From Ignavibacteriota bacterium (GTDB taxonomy: Bacteria; Bacteroidota; Ignavibacteria; Palsa-1295): a DNA stretch of 11,624 nucleotides. The notes beneath the pieces were generated by a model that had not been told where the DNA came from, ran no database searches, and worked only from the letters and a program-made list of their open reading frames with translations. The position numbers and the translations under genes are program-made. The stretch lies in assembly GCA_025357895.1 (NCBI GenBank), contig JANYLL010000332.1, positions 1 through 11,624 of the forward strand, read 5' to 3'. How positions within the stretch are numbered: the first letter of the stretch is position 1; the number at the start of each line of letters is the position of its first letter. Shown here one piece after another: positions 1 to 6,252 of the stretch.

Positions 1-84
1 TTGGTTAATGAAATGTGAAAAACTGCTAATCCATGGGTACGAATATACGGCAAATAAGACCGGTCTCAGGAAAAATGATTTAAA

Positions 85-114
85 TTGAAGTTCGGAGGAA
101 ATTGCGTATATTTG
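85..114 (+). promoter_or_regulatory. Bacteroidota-type promoter of the peptidase/lipoprotein operon
   Basis: A perfect TAnnTTTG -7 box (TATATTTG, 107-114) lies 19 nt after a TTG at 85-87, which fits the -33/-7 spacing known for Bacteroidota primary sigma promoters. Transcription would start near 121, giving a leader of about 23 nt before the ATG at 144. No Shine-Dalgarno sequence precedes that ATG. A perfect 10-bp palindrome, AGACCGGTCT, sits just upstream at 57-66 and could be an operator, but nothing else supports that. The rest of 1-143 holds no gene that I can see. Confidence 0.6.
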
Positions 115-143
115 AATGACTTACACGAACTCTCTGCCACGCT

Positions 144-902
144 ATGGAAAGAAAATCCCGATTTATTTGTCTTGTTTTCGTTACTGCCTCCTTTATTTTT
201 TTTACATCCTCAGGATGTAAAAAAAATGAAGTCGCCGAAAAGCAGCAGGTAGCATCTCTTCACGTTCCTTTTATTCCGCAGATCGCTTCAGAGCTTTGCT
301 GGGCTGCATGTACGCAAATGGTTTCGACGTATTATAATCAAAAAATAAACCATCTTGCACCGGCACTGAGCCAATGCGATGTCGTAAAATTAAAATTTAA
401 CGATTCAATAAATTATCAATTCGATTGCGATACACTTCAGCCTGCAAATTTTCCGGCGGATTATAATGTATCCGGGGCGCCTTTCCCCGTTGAAGCTGCG
501 ACCGGCACATGTATGGGCTACACTCCGACATTTTATGTAGAGCCTATTGGCAAGAATATCATGCCTCAGGATACGATAGTCAAATACATCGGAATGGGAA
601 TGCCCATCATCTTTGGCTGGGGATGGCAGGGTATTACGATCGCTTCTGTAAGCGATAGCAACTCTCACTATATGGTAGCCGAAGGTGTACCGAAATCCTC
701 CTATATTTCCGATCACATCTGGATCTCAGTCAATGATCCATGGCCCGTCGGAAGAGGCAAACACCGGATCATGGCATACTCGGAATTTTCGAATCGAATA
801 CCGACTTCGATCCCGCCATCGGAATATGGCTCGGATCAATATGTTTTCAGTTCGCATACAAACGATTGGTTCTTAGTATCATATCCGGGAAAGGGCAAAT
901 GA
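144..902 (+). CDS. Papain-like (C39/C70-type) cysteine peptidase lipoprotein
   Basis: This 252-residue protein is probably exported and anchored as a lipoprotein. A hydrophobic segment at residues 7-21 is followed by a lipobox-like SSGC with Cys25; the first lipobox position is Ser rather than Leu, which is atypical. The mature part looks like a papain-fold peptidase. Gln46 (oxyanion-hole position) and Cys52 lie in QIASELCWAAC, the typical Cys-Trp-Ala-Ala context. His175 lies in SNSHYMV, and Asn197/Asp198 in the motif VNDPWP completes a Cys-His-Asn/Asp set. The nearest families are papain-like AvrRpt2-type (C70) and C39-like peptidases. Five further cysteines in the mature part could form disulfides outside the cytoplasm. 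It is the first gene of a two-gene operon and its stop overlaps the next start. The substrate is unknown, and a non-peptidase role such as transfer or inhibition cannot be excluded. Confidence 0.75.
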   Translation: MERKSRFICLVFVTASFIFFTSSGCKKNEVAEKQQVASLHVPFIPQIASELCWAACTQMVSTYYNQKINHLAPALSQCDVVKLKFNDSINYQFDCDTLQPANFPADYNVSGAPFPVEAATGTCMGYTPTFYVEPIGKNIMPQDTIVKYIGMGMPIIFGWGWQGITIASVSDSNSHYMVAEGVPKSSYISDHIWISVNDPWPVGRGKHRIMAYSEFSNRIPTSIPPSEYGSDQYVFSSHTNDWFLVSYPGKGK

Positions 903-1606
903 TGAAAAATTTTATTTTCTGTATATTCGTCTGTTTGGTCTTTGCCGGAATCCTTGGCTCATGCAAATCCGAACCTCCGCCAAAATCAGCAACGAAAAGC
1001 ATTTATGATACCGCGCTTTTGATGCTGCATGAATTTATTGCAGAATCGAATGACACAAATCTTGGATTTAAAAATGCCGATGAAGTGCTCAGTGCACGGC
1101 TCGATACATCGGCAGGGCTTCGGATGATCATTCTCGGAAAGGGAATAAAACTGGCAGAGGCAAAAGATACTGAAGAACTTGATCTCCACAAGGAAATGCA
1201 AAAGCTGCACCGGATAGTGTATCCTGTTTTTGTCGGCAACGTACTGCATTCAGCAATTACCTTCGATTCGTCTTACGCGGGTTGGAGACCGGTGATGTTC
1301 GACGATTCAAATATTATTGCAGCATACGCAACAGAACTCCGCAAACATGCGAGCGAACCAGCGGGAACTAGGTCTTATGCTTCGGCAATGGTGCCGGATA
1401 TCCATTGCCAGGTAACGATCATGACCGATAGCTCGGGCGAATTCATCCTGCCTACGAAAGAATTAGAACTTGAAATGGGAACAGACTATCCGAATATCGG
1501 AAAGTCCCAAGAATTTGCGCCGATCCCAAAAAAGATATTCATTAATGCTTTGAAAGAACATATCAAAAGCAAATGGGCAAGACTAAACACAACTCCAAAG
1601 AGTTAA
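899..1606 (+). CDS. Hypothetical lipoprotein, translationally coupled to the peptidase
   Basis: I do not recognise this 235-residue protein. It begins with a short charged N-terminus, a hydrophobic stretch and a textbook lipobox, Leu19-Gly20-Ser21-Cys22, so it should be lipid-anchored. The mature part is hydrophilic, mixed helix and strand by eye, has one further cysteine (in the DIHCQ segment) and no catalytic motif I know. The reading frame is open back to 740, but the signal peptide fixes the start at 899 (a second ATG follows at 902). The start forms an ATGA overlap with the upstream stop at 900-902, with an AAAGGG run just before it, so translation is probably coupled. The pairing suggests that it works with the cysteine peptidase, for example as substrate, inhibitor or partner, but that is inference. 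Confidence 0.75.
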   Translation: MMKNFIFCIFVCLVFAGILGSCKSEPPPKSATKSIYDTALLMLHEFIAESNDTNLGFKNADEVLSARLDTSAGLRMIILGKGIKLAEAKDTEELDLHKEMQKLHRIVYPVFVGNVLHSAITFDSSYAGWRPVMFDDSNIIAAYATELRKHASEPAGTRSYASAMVPDIHCQVTIMTDSSGEFILPTKELELEMGTDYPNIGKSQEFAPIPKKIFINALKEHIKSKWARLNTTPKS

Positions 1607-1619
1607 GCTTTAATTGCAC

Positions 1620-2153
1620 TTACCCGTTCAATGCTTTCTCAAAAACCTCGAATTTCTTATCATTATGAAGGCAGATAGTAACATGATTAATGTTCTTCAA
1701 CTTCGGAGCAGCATCTTTAATAGCGCCGATCATCACCTTCGCACATTCATCCATCGGAAAGTGAAACAGCCCCGCACCAAGAGCGGGTATTGCAATAGAT
1801 GAAAGTCCTTTATCATCGGCAATACTCAAAACTGAAACAATTGCAGATCGTAATTTTTCATTCTCCCCGCCTTCACCATACATCGGTGCAACGGCATGGA
1901 TCACATAGCGCGCATTCAAATTTCCTGCCGTGGTAAGTACAGCCGAACCTGTAGGGCAAGATCCTATTTCATTACATTCATTCTGAATAGCCGATCCGCC
2001 CGCTTCGGCAATAGCTCCGGAAACTCCGATTCCCATATTCAATTGCTCGTTGGCAGCATTGACGATCGCATCGGCATGAAGCATGGCAATATTGCCGGTC
2101 TTGAGTTCGAGTGTAACGCTGCTGAGAGAAACAGATGTGTTTTTTGTTGACAT
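1620..2153 (-). CDS. Macro-domain (ADP-ribose-binding) protein
   Basis: This 177-residue protein is essentially one macro domain. The ADP-ribose-binding signature is clear: DAIVNAAN at residues 28-35, the glycine-rich loop GIGVSGAIAEAGG at 41-53, and the second phosphate loop PALGAGLFHFP towards the C-terminus. Such proteins bind or hydrolyse ADP-ribose derivatives (mono-ADP-ribosyl groups on proteins or nucleic acids, O-acetyl-ADP-ribose, ADP-ribose 1''-phosphate). The first loop has Ser where MacroD-type hydrolases have the catalytic Asp, so it resembles the Af1521-like type and its activity is uncertain. It is cytoplasmic, with no signal peptide. It is convergent with the lipoprotein gene (13-bp gap) and lies 40 bp downstream of the MazF-type toxin, with its own -7 box in that gap. 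No ADP-ribosyltransferase partner such as DarT is present. Confidence 0.88.
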   Translation of the reverse strand: MSTKNTSVSLSSVTLELKTGNIAMLHADAIVNAANEQLNMGIGVSGAIAEAGGSAIQNECNEIGSCPTGSAVLTTAGNLNARYVIHAVAPMYGEGGENEKLRSAIVSVLSIADDKGLSSIAIPALGAGLFHFPMDECAKVMIGAIKDAAPKLKNINHVTICLHNDKKFEVFEKALNG

Positions 2154-2181
2154 GTTCGCGTGGTCAGATACGATTAGGATG

Positions 2182-2189
2182 CAAAGTTA
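2182..2189 (-). promoter_or_regulatory. -7 promoter box for the macro-domain gene
   Basis: On the minus strand this reads TAACTTTG, a perfect TAnnTTTG. Transcription would start near 2175, about 22 nt before the ATG at 2153. I see no convincing -33 element at the usual distance. The box lies between the toxin stop and the macro-domain start, so the macro gene may be transcribed apart from the toxin-antitoxin pair. Confidence 0.45.
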
Positions 2190-2193
2190 CGGA

Positions 2194-2520
2194 TTAATTC
2201 ACTAAACCATTGAATATATTCTTAAAGGTTGCAGCGTCTCCCTCCGACAAGCTTCCTAAATTTACAATAATATTTTCTTTCTTTGTGGTTACAATTCTAT
2301 CAACTTTTACAATGGATTTGACGCGCAAACCATTTCCCGCTTCAGGTATTATCAGGAATTCATTCTTTGATAATGTATCAGGAATAACGGAGGAAATCGC
2401 CGCAACGATAATATCCTTATATGCATCTGCTGTTTGGGCAATGACTACGGCTGGGCGCGCTTTTACTTGCGTAAGTTCGGCAAAGGGAAAGGGAATAAGA
2501 ATAATATCGCCGGTACTCAC
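2194..2520 (-). CDS. MazF/PemK-family toxin (endoribonuclease)
   Basis: This 108-residue protein has the family opening GDIILIPFPFAELTQVKARP at residues 4-23, with the conserved Arg22-Pro23, followed by the strand AVVIA and the AAISSVIP segment. The length is normal for PF02452. Members are sequence-specific mRNA interferases that stop growth when not bound by the cognate antitoxin. The start is a GTG (2518-2520) overlapping the TGA of the upstream small gene as GTGA, the usual antitoxin-toxin coupling. I see no frameshift or missing segment, so it is probably functional. Confidence 0.88.
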   Translation of the reverse strand: MSTGDIILIPFPFAELTQVKARPAVVIAQTADAYKDIIVAAISSVIPDTLSKNEFLIIPEAGNGLRVKSIVKVDRIVTTKKENIIVNLGSLSEGDAATFKNIFNGLVN

Positions 2521-2744
2521 GCGTTCGGAAGGTAATCTTGATAGAGATCCTCTTTCGGATCATGCCAGAATTGAAATGCATCGGGTTGCGATGCAAGCAG
2601 ACGAGTCTCTTCTTCCGGAGAAAGCTCCTCTAAAAAAGTAATGCGCACTTTATAATGCTTCTTGTCTTTAATTTCCACAAGAGGCAGTATATTTTTCCCG
2701 TCAAAATATCCTTCGATTGGCTGAAGCATGATTCTATAACCCAT
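2517..2744 (-). CDS. AF2212-like antitoxin, partner of the MazF-type toxin
   Basis: This small 75-residue acidic protein lies directly upstream of the toxin and overlaps it by 4 nt. The N-terminal half (residues 6-35) matches the AF2212/DUF104-like antitoxin layout: a short strand, YFDGKNILPL, then KVRITFLEE. The C-terminal half has FWHDPKEDLYQDYL, the Trp/acidic/Tyr tail seen in antitoxins that thread into MazF-type toxins. The first ATG is at 2744. A second in-frame ATG at 2729 gives a protein starting MLQPIEG, which fits the family start slightly better. No Shine-Dalgarno sequence settles the choice. Confidence 0.7.
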   Translation of the reverse strand: MGYRIMLQPIEGYFDGKNILPLVEIKDKKHYKVRITFLEELSPEEETRLLASQPDAFQFWHDPKEDLYQDYLPNA

Positions 2745-2832
2745 TCAAAGTAATTTCTGTTCACGCCTAATCGAGTGGGAAGAATAATTTGGTTTGTAAT
2801 CCTTGAGTGAAACTAAGACCTCCTTCAGGGAT

Positions 2833-2967
2833 TGCAGAGAGTAACTTTCTGCCACAATTTACGGGATTCTTCACTACGCAAAAAATCGCATTCGCGATTT
2901 TTTGCTTCGTTCAGAATGACATAACAATAGAATTTCCTATTCGTAATTTCTAATTCGTAATTGAGAG
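2833..2967. repeat. Hairpin repeat, copy of the typA-downstream repeat
   Basis: This segment aligns with the sequence downstream of typA at about 6163-6284. Shared landmarks are ACAATTTACGGGATTCTTCA (here) against ACAATTCACGGGATTCTTCA, then AGAATGACATAA, then AT-rich runs around AATTCG. The homology continues straight into the typA-tail copy at 2968, so repeat and tail were probably copied together. The left arm of the long stem present in the typA version is mostly missing here. The AT-rich end has an internal duplication of ATTCGTAATT. Confidence 0.7.
2878..2905. repeat. Perfect 12-bp stem-loop
   Basis: GCAAAAAATCGC and GCGATTTTTTGC form a perfect 12-bp stem around the loop ATTC. The A-run, short GC stem and T-run give it the look of a weak bidirectional terminator. 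It occupies the variable core of the hairpin repeat; the equivalent position in the typA copy (6211-6233) is also a palindrome but with a different sequence. Confidence 0.7.
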
Positions 2968-3074
2968 TTACGCTTCTTCCAATTGCTTCTTCTGCATATT
3001 AACTCTGAGGCGTTCTGTCGGATCGAGGATTTTTTGCGGAAGCGGGTGGATTCCGGTGTTACTTCGAGCAAGTC
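2968..3074 (-). pseudogene. Displaced copy of the typA 3' end (copy A)
   Basis: On the minus strand this encodes the last 36 codons of a TypA, reading LLEVTPESTRFRK and then, after a 1-nt deletion in an A-tract, ILDPTERLRVNMQKKQLEEA and a TAA stop (2968-2970) at the same place as the intact gene (6285-6392). By eye there are 8 substitutions, 6 of them synonymous, plus the deletion. Homology stops at about 3074 in the direction of the missing 5' part, just past the motif GTTACTTCGAGCAAGTC (3058-3074), which is identical in all three copies. No start codon or upstream gene portion is attached. Confidence 0.9.
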
Positions 3075-3112
3075 GGCAGCAAAGAAAAAAAAGATCGTGC
3101 TGAAAAAATAGC

Positions 3113-3133
3113 TAACAGTTAACAGTCGACAGT
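3113..3133. repeat. 7-bp tandem repeat, three units
   Basis: Two TAACAGT units are followed by CGACAGT. It lies between the typA-tail copy and the end of the large secreted-protein gene. No function is apparent. Confidence 0.6.
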
Positions 3134-3231
3134 AAAAACGACCTCTCCAGTGGGACGTCCGCCGCCACGGATTCGTCCGTCTTCCCCCCTGTCTCCCGAA
3201 TGGACCATTCTGGAGTCTGGAAGCAAAATAC

Positions 3232-5808
3232 TCAATGAGTGCAGATAACTCTTGTGCTTCCAACCCTGCCACCCTGTTGGAGGCGAATGATGTAACTCCC
3301 CTGTGCTAATTGTGAAAGATCGAATTTTATTGATTGGTACTCGAGGCTTGCCGCGATGCCGCTTCGCCTCAATACTGTCCTGCCCAGCACGTCGGAAATA
3401 TCGATGACAAATTTCCCAGATTCTTCAGACATAAACGATACCGATAGCGATCCATTCGAGGGATTTGGTTGTGCAGTAACCGAAAACGAGGGGAGAGCCT
3501 CACGGTTATCAACCGATCCGGTCTCTATACTCCTAAAGGACATCAGTCCTCGATCTGTCAAAAGATAGGTCGTGTCGCCATAGGAAATGAGCGCTGTGCA
3601 ATTATTGGCTTGAGGCTTCGCGGTAATCCATGCAGTCGCTCCGCTTCGCTTGTATGCGAACTTTCCAAGATTATAATTAAAGTTTGCATCGAAATAACCA
3701 TAGATCGCCAGCAGCGTGTTCGACGAATCAACCGAAAGCGCGAATACGCTGTAAGATGGATCGACGCCCGAAGGCGGAGGAACGGATTGCCACACGCCCG
3801 AACGCCGAACGAGGAGACCCGATCCGTACGTTCCGCCGTATAACGTGCCGTTCTTATCGCGAGCAAAAACGTAGATTCCATTTCCGTGGAGTCCATTCGA
3901 ATCGGCCACCCATGGGCCGCCCGAAGCAGGACGCTTCCATACACCACCTAAGCCATCGACGCCGGTCGTTAGATAGACATTTCCAACGCCGTCACTTTGA
4001 ATAGCAAGCACGCCGCCTCCCGTCCCATGTAGCGCCGTAAGCCCGGCATCGTCTTTTTTCCATGATGCGCCCACATACTTAGTGAATACCGTAATCGGTA
4101 ATACAGGGGAGAAGGCATATTGCGTGCCGAATTCGTCCACATAGTATAGATTTTGCCCAATGGACCCGAGTCCTGCGGTATCGATGTTCCAGCTTGCTCC
4201 GCCGTTGGTCGAACGGATAGGTTCCTTCTGATACCCATTCATTCCATACAATGCGCCGGAGTTATCCTGAAAGATCGGACTACCGTTCGCGTAGCCTTTC
4301 GGTGGAAATAATTTTACGGAATTAGTGTCGTTAGGATGACCGCGCAGAATTCCGAGATTGGTGCTTACGATGAAATTGCCGCTCTTGTCGCGGACAAGAC
4401 CATAGAAATTTTGCAAACTTGATAAACTATTATTATACGGCTGCCATGTAGTCCCCTGGTCCTTACTTCTAAACACGCCAAAGGTCGTAGCAAGGAACAC
4501 GTATGTATCGGCTGTGACGGATTGTAGAATGTACCGCGCATTAGAATCGGCAATATACGGAGCAAGACCGCTTTGGATATTTTGCCAGCCGGTTCCCGTT
4601 GGCGTGTGCTTGAATAACGTGGTTGTTCCGAGGTTTCGGTTAATGGCATACACATTCCTGAGTGCATCCTCGCCGAGCGCGATAAATTGCGCTCTAACTC
4701 CCAAGCCAGCCGAATCAGAAAGCCAGCTTACACCCTCGTCGGAGCTTTTCATGATGCCGTAGTAAGTCGAGGCATAAAGCACATCATGGCCTGTGCAAAA
4801 GATGCTTCCTGTATAGCGCTGAGGAGCGCCAGTAAGCAAATTCCATGTCGAGCCTTTGGCGGTCTGCTTCATGATGCCCGCTGACGTTGCGATATAGACG
4901 TTCTGCGAGGTGTCGAGAGTTGATCCGTAGATGTATGTCTGGCCGATTCCTGCAGTGTCGATATTCCATGTTTTGCCCCCGTCCCGGCTAACGGAAACGG
5001 TAGTTGATCCTACTAAATAAAGGTCGTCTCCCTCGAAAATAGAACCGGGCACGATCGGCTGTGTAAAATGACCGATAAGTGTGCCATCAAAAATCTCTAT
5101 GGAATTAACATCACTCGTAGGGAAGGAGAATATTGCGCCATCATCAAATGCAGCAATATATTTTTTATTCTTAAAAACATAGCCTATCACGCTCTTATTG
5201 CTGCCTCCAATAATGCGATCGGACATATGCCAGGGATATCCTAAGATGTCCTCGGCTGGCTCGAACGACATGGATGTTTTGTTCGCGGCCACAAACGTCG
5301 GCGCCGGTATAAGATTACTCGTTACCGGATCTTTGTAAACCCTTTTGGGATCGGGAATCATTACGGTGGAAATATCAGGACCGACTCTAAAGCCGTTACC
5401 ATCTATGAATGACCACTGCAAACTCTTTAGCGGATCACAATTAATGACGTCAAAAACAAAGTATGTGAAATTTTGATCGTGGCAATTGGGATCGACGCAG
5501 TCGTAGGTAACTTTTACGGTATAGGTCCCTGGAGTCTCAGCATGGACATAGAATTCCTGACCCCTCGTCGTCACAGGGCTTCCGGGAACGATCTGCACGC
5601 CATTAGTCGCTTCGTAGCTCACATCATAAAGATGGCCATCGCCATCGAACTTGAACGAGCCTACATCGTTCGGCTGATTCGTATAAATGCAAAATTTCTT
5701 ATGGATCGTATCCTGGCATTGAGCCTTGCTCCCGAGCAATACAAAGCTAACGGCAAGAATGACAAAGCATTTCGATGCGTTGCGAAGAATCGAGCAATTT
5801 GTAATCAT
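3232..5808 (-). CDS. Large secreted Asp-box (BNR-like) propeller protein with T9SS sorting domain
   Basis: This 858-residue protein has an N-terminal signal peptide (hydrophobic core about 14-27, likely cut near SKAQC). A beta-rich segment at about 35-125 looks Ig/PKD-like and contains Cys pairs. A long repeat region follows, with four clear Asp-box motifs SxDxGxxW or close variants at 274-281, 355-362, 448-455 and 533-540, about 81-93 residues apart. Weaker units follow to about 740, and phrases such as NIDTAGIG and NIDTAGLG recur. This is the pattern of sialidase/sortilin-like beta-propellers, but no sialidase active-site arginines are evident, so an enzymatic role is not claimed. Residues from about 775 form a Por-type C-terminal sorting domain (QPNPSNGSLSVSF, then SDVLGRTV, then QGSYIIRLQQGG), which directs export by T9SS. 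The gene stands alone, with its own promoter, between two broken typA tails. Confidence 0.88.
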   Translation of the reverse strand: MITNCSILRNASKCFVILAVSFVLLGSKAQCQDTIHKKFCIYTNQPNDVGSFKFDGDGHLYDVSYEATNGVQIVPGSPVTTRGQEFYVHAETPGTYTVKVTYDCVDPNCHDQNFTYFVFDVINCDPLKSLQWSFIDGNGFRVGPDISTVMIPDPKRVYKDPVTSNLIPAPTFVAANKTSMSFEPAEDILGYPWHMSDRIIGGSNKSVIGYVFKNKKYIAAFDDGAIFSFPTSDVNSIEIFDGTLIGHFTQPIVPGSIFEGDDLYLVGSTTVSVSRDGGKTWNIDTAGIGQTYIYGSTLDTSQNVYIATSAGIMKQTAKGSTWNLLTGAPQRYTGSIFCTGHDVLYASTYYGIMKSSDEGVSWLSDSAGLGVRAQFIALGEDALRNVYAINRNLGTTTLFKHTPTGTGWQNIQSGLAPYIADSNARYILQSVTADTYVFLATTFGVFRSKDQGTTWQPYNNSLSSLQNFYGLVRDKSGNFIVSTNLGILRGHPNDTNSVKLFPPKGYANGSPIFQDNSGALYGMNGYQKEPIRSTNGGASWNIDTAGLGSIGQNLYYVDEFGTQYAFSPVLPITVFTKYVGASWKKDDAGLTALHGTGGGVLAIQSDGVGNVYLTTGVDGLGGVWKRPASGGPWVADSNGLHGNGIYVFARDKNGTLYGGTYGSGLLVRRSGVWQSVPPPSGVDPSYSVFALSVDSSNTLLAIYGYFDANFNYNLGKFAYKRSGATAWITAKPQANNCTALISYGDTTYLLTDRGLMSFRSIETGSVDNREALPSFSVTAQPNPSNGSLSVSFMSEESGKFVIDISDVLGRTVLRRSGIAASLEYQSIKFDLSQLAQGSYIIRLQQGGRVGSTRVICTH

Positions 5809-5858
5809 AGGTCAATAAAAGAATGAATTGGATTGTCGCTCCTGTGACGATCTGAAAA

Positions 5859-5891
5859 CAAAAATACGGTAAAAATAGCTATGAGTTCAAA
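5859..5891 (-). promoter_or_regulatory. Bacteroidota-type promoter of the large T9SS cargo gene
   Basis: On the minus strand TATTTTTG (5859-5866) is a perfect TAnnTTTG -7 box. TTTG (5888-5891) lies 21 nt upstream, within the usual -33 spacing. Transcription would start near 5852, leaving a leader of about 44 nt before the ATG at 5808. There is no clear ribosome binding site next to that ATG. Confidence 0.6.
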
Positions 5892-5921
5892 GTTTTCAGT
5901 TTTGAATAATTATGAACAAAA

Positions 5922-6045
5922 CTATTCTGCCGTCGATGTCTTTTGTGCTTTTGATTTGCAGAAGCGTTCTGTTGAATCAAGTACTTTTTTTGCGGAAGCA
6001 TGTTGATTCCGGCGTTACTTCGAGCAAGTCATCATTATCGAGCCA
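5922..6045 (-). pseudogene. Displaced, diverged copy of the typA 3' end (copy C)
   Basis: On the minus strand this reads WLDNDDLLEVTPESTCFRKK, then has a 1-nt insertion in the same A-tract that is short by one base in copy A, and after frame correction continues VLDSTERFCKSKAQKTSTAE to a TAG stop (5922-5924). The corrected tail has exactly the length of the intact TypA tail. Before the frameshift, five of seven codon differences from typA are synonymous. Homology ends near 6045, about at the Trp codon; beyond that the sequence is unrelated. It contains the 17-nt segment GTTACTTCGAGCAAGTC (6014-6030) shared by all three copies. Confidence 0.85.
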
Positions 6046-6097
6046 AACGGGTGAGGCTGAATAATAAACAGGCAAAGAGTTAAGGGAAACAAGTAAT

Positions 6098-6252
6098 ATG
6101 TCATTCTCTATGGAGTCACTTTTGCACATCAAAAGTGACATAATGAAGAATCCCGTGACTTGTGGTAGAAAGTTACTCTCTACTACAATTCACGGGATTC
6201 TTCATTTCGCCGATAATCACTGCGTAATTATCGTCTCCGTTGAGAATGACAT
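6098..6252. mobile_element. 155-bp hairpin-rich element with 11-bp terminal inverted repeats (MITE-like)
   Basis: ATGTCATTCTC (6098-6108) and GAGAATGACAT (6242-6252) are perfect 11-bp inverted ends. Inside are three stem-loops: GTCACTTTTG/CAAAAGTGAC (6115-6139, perfect 10 bp); a 29-bp stem with three imperfect pairs at 6144-6172 and 6176-6204 around a 3-nt loop; and CGATAAT/ATTATCG (6211-6233). No coding capacity and no obvious target-site duplication are seen. It could be a non-autonomous mobile element or a REP/BIME-like palindromic repeat. Part of it (from about 6163) recurs at 2833 onward. Confidence 0.5.

Larger units (their letters stand above)
2745..3231. other. Gene-free stretch of repeats and a gene fragment
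   Basis: There is no intact gene in these 487 bp. The stretch holds a copy of the hairpin repeat found downstream of typA (about 2833-2967), a frameshifted copy of the typA 3' end (2968-3074), a poly-A-rich run, a 7-bp tandem repeat (3113-3133) and a GC-rich segment (about 3134-3215) with the hairpin GAATGG-A-CCATTC at 3198-3210. A 111-codon open frame on the minus strand (2937-3272) is a chimera of these pieces and not a gene. Confidence 0.7.

Noticed and set aside
405..716. A 103-codon minus-strand frame inside the peptidase gene
   Set aside because: It is antisense to a well-supported coding region, with no motifs, promoter or ribosome binding site.
740..898. An N-terminal extension of the second lipoprotein back to an ATG at 740
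   Set aside because: It overlaps the peptidase gene in another frame and would place the lipoprotein signal peptide in mid-protein; the ATG at 899 gives a proper signal peptide and an ATGA overlap.
2154..2520. A DarTG-type system made of the macro-domain protein and its neighbour
   Set aside because: The neighbour is clearly a MazF/PemK-fold toxin and not a DarT ADP-ribosyltransferase, and it already has its own overlapping antitoxin gene.
2210..2641. A 143-codon plus-strand frame across the toxin-antitoxin genes
   Set aside because: It is antisense to two recognisable overlapping genes and has no family resemblance of its own.
2833..3133. A CRISPR array in the repeat-rich gap
   Set aside because: The repeats are palindromic, unequal and not regularly spaced; the tandem repeat is only 7 bp with no spacers, and no cas gene is present.
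2937..3272. A 111-codon open frame on the minus strand containing the LLEVTPESTRFRK segment
   Set aside because: It is a chimera of the end of the T9SS gene in another frame, GC-rich spacer, and the frameshifted typA tail; it has no coherent domain and its start lies inside another gene.
3469..4004. Several 100-130-codon frames on both strands inside the large secreted-protein gene
   Set aside because: They are out-of-frame shadows of the Asp-box protein, which has a signal peptide, repeats and a sorting domain in one uninterrupted frame.
6115..6204. A rho-independent terminator for typA formed by the two stem-loops
   Set aside because: The stems are strong, but no T-run follows them in the typA direction, and they lie about 80-170 nt past the stop; a repeat element explains them better.
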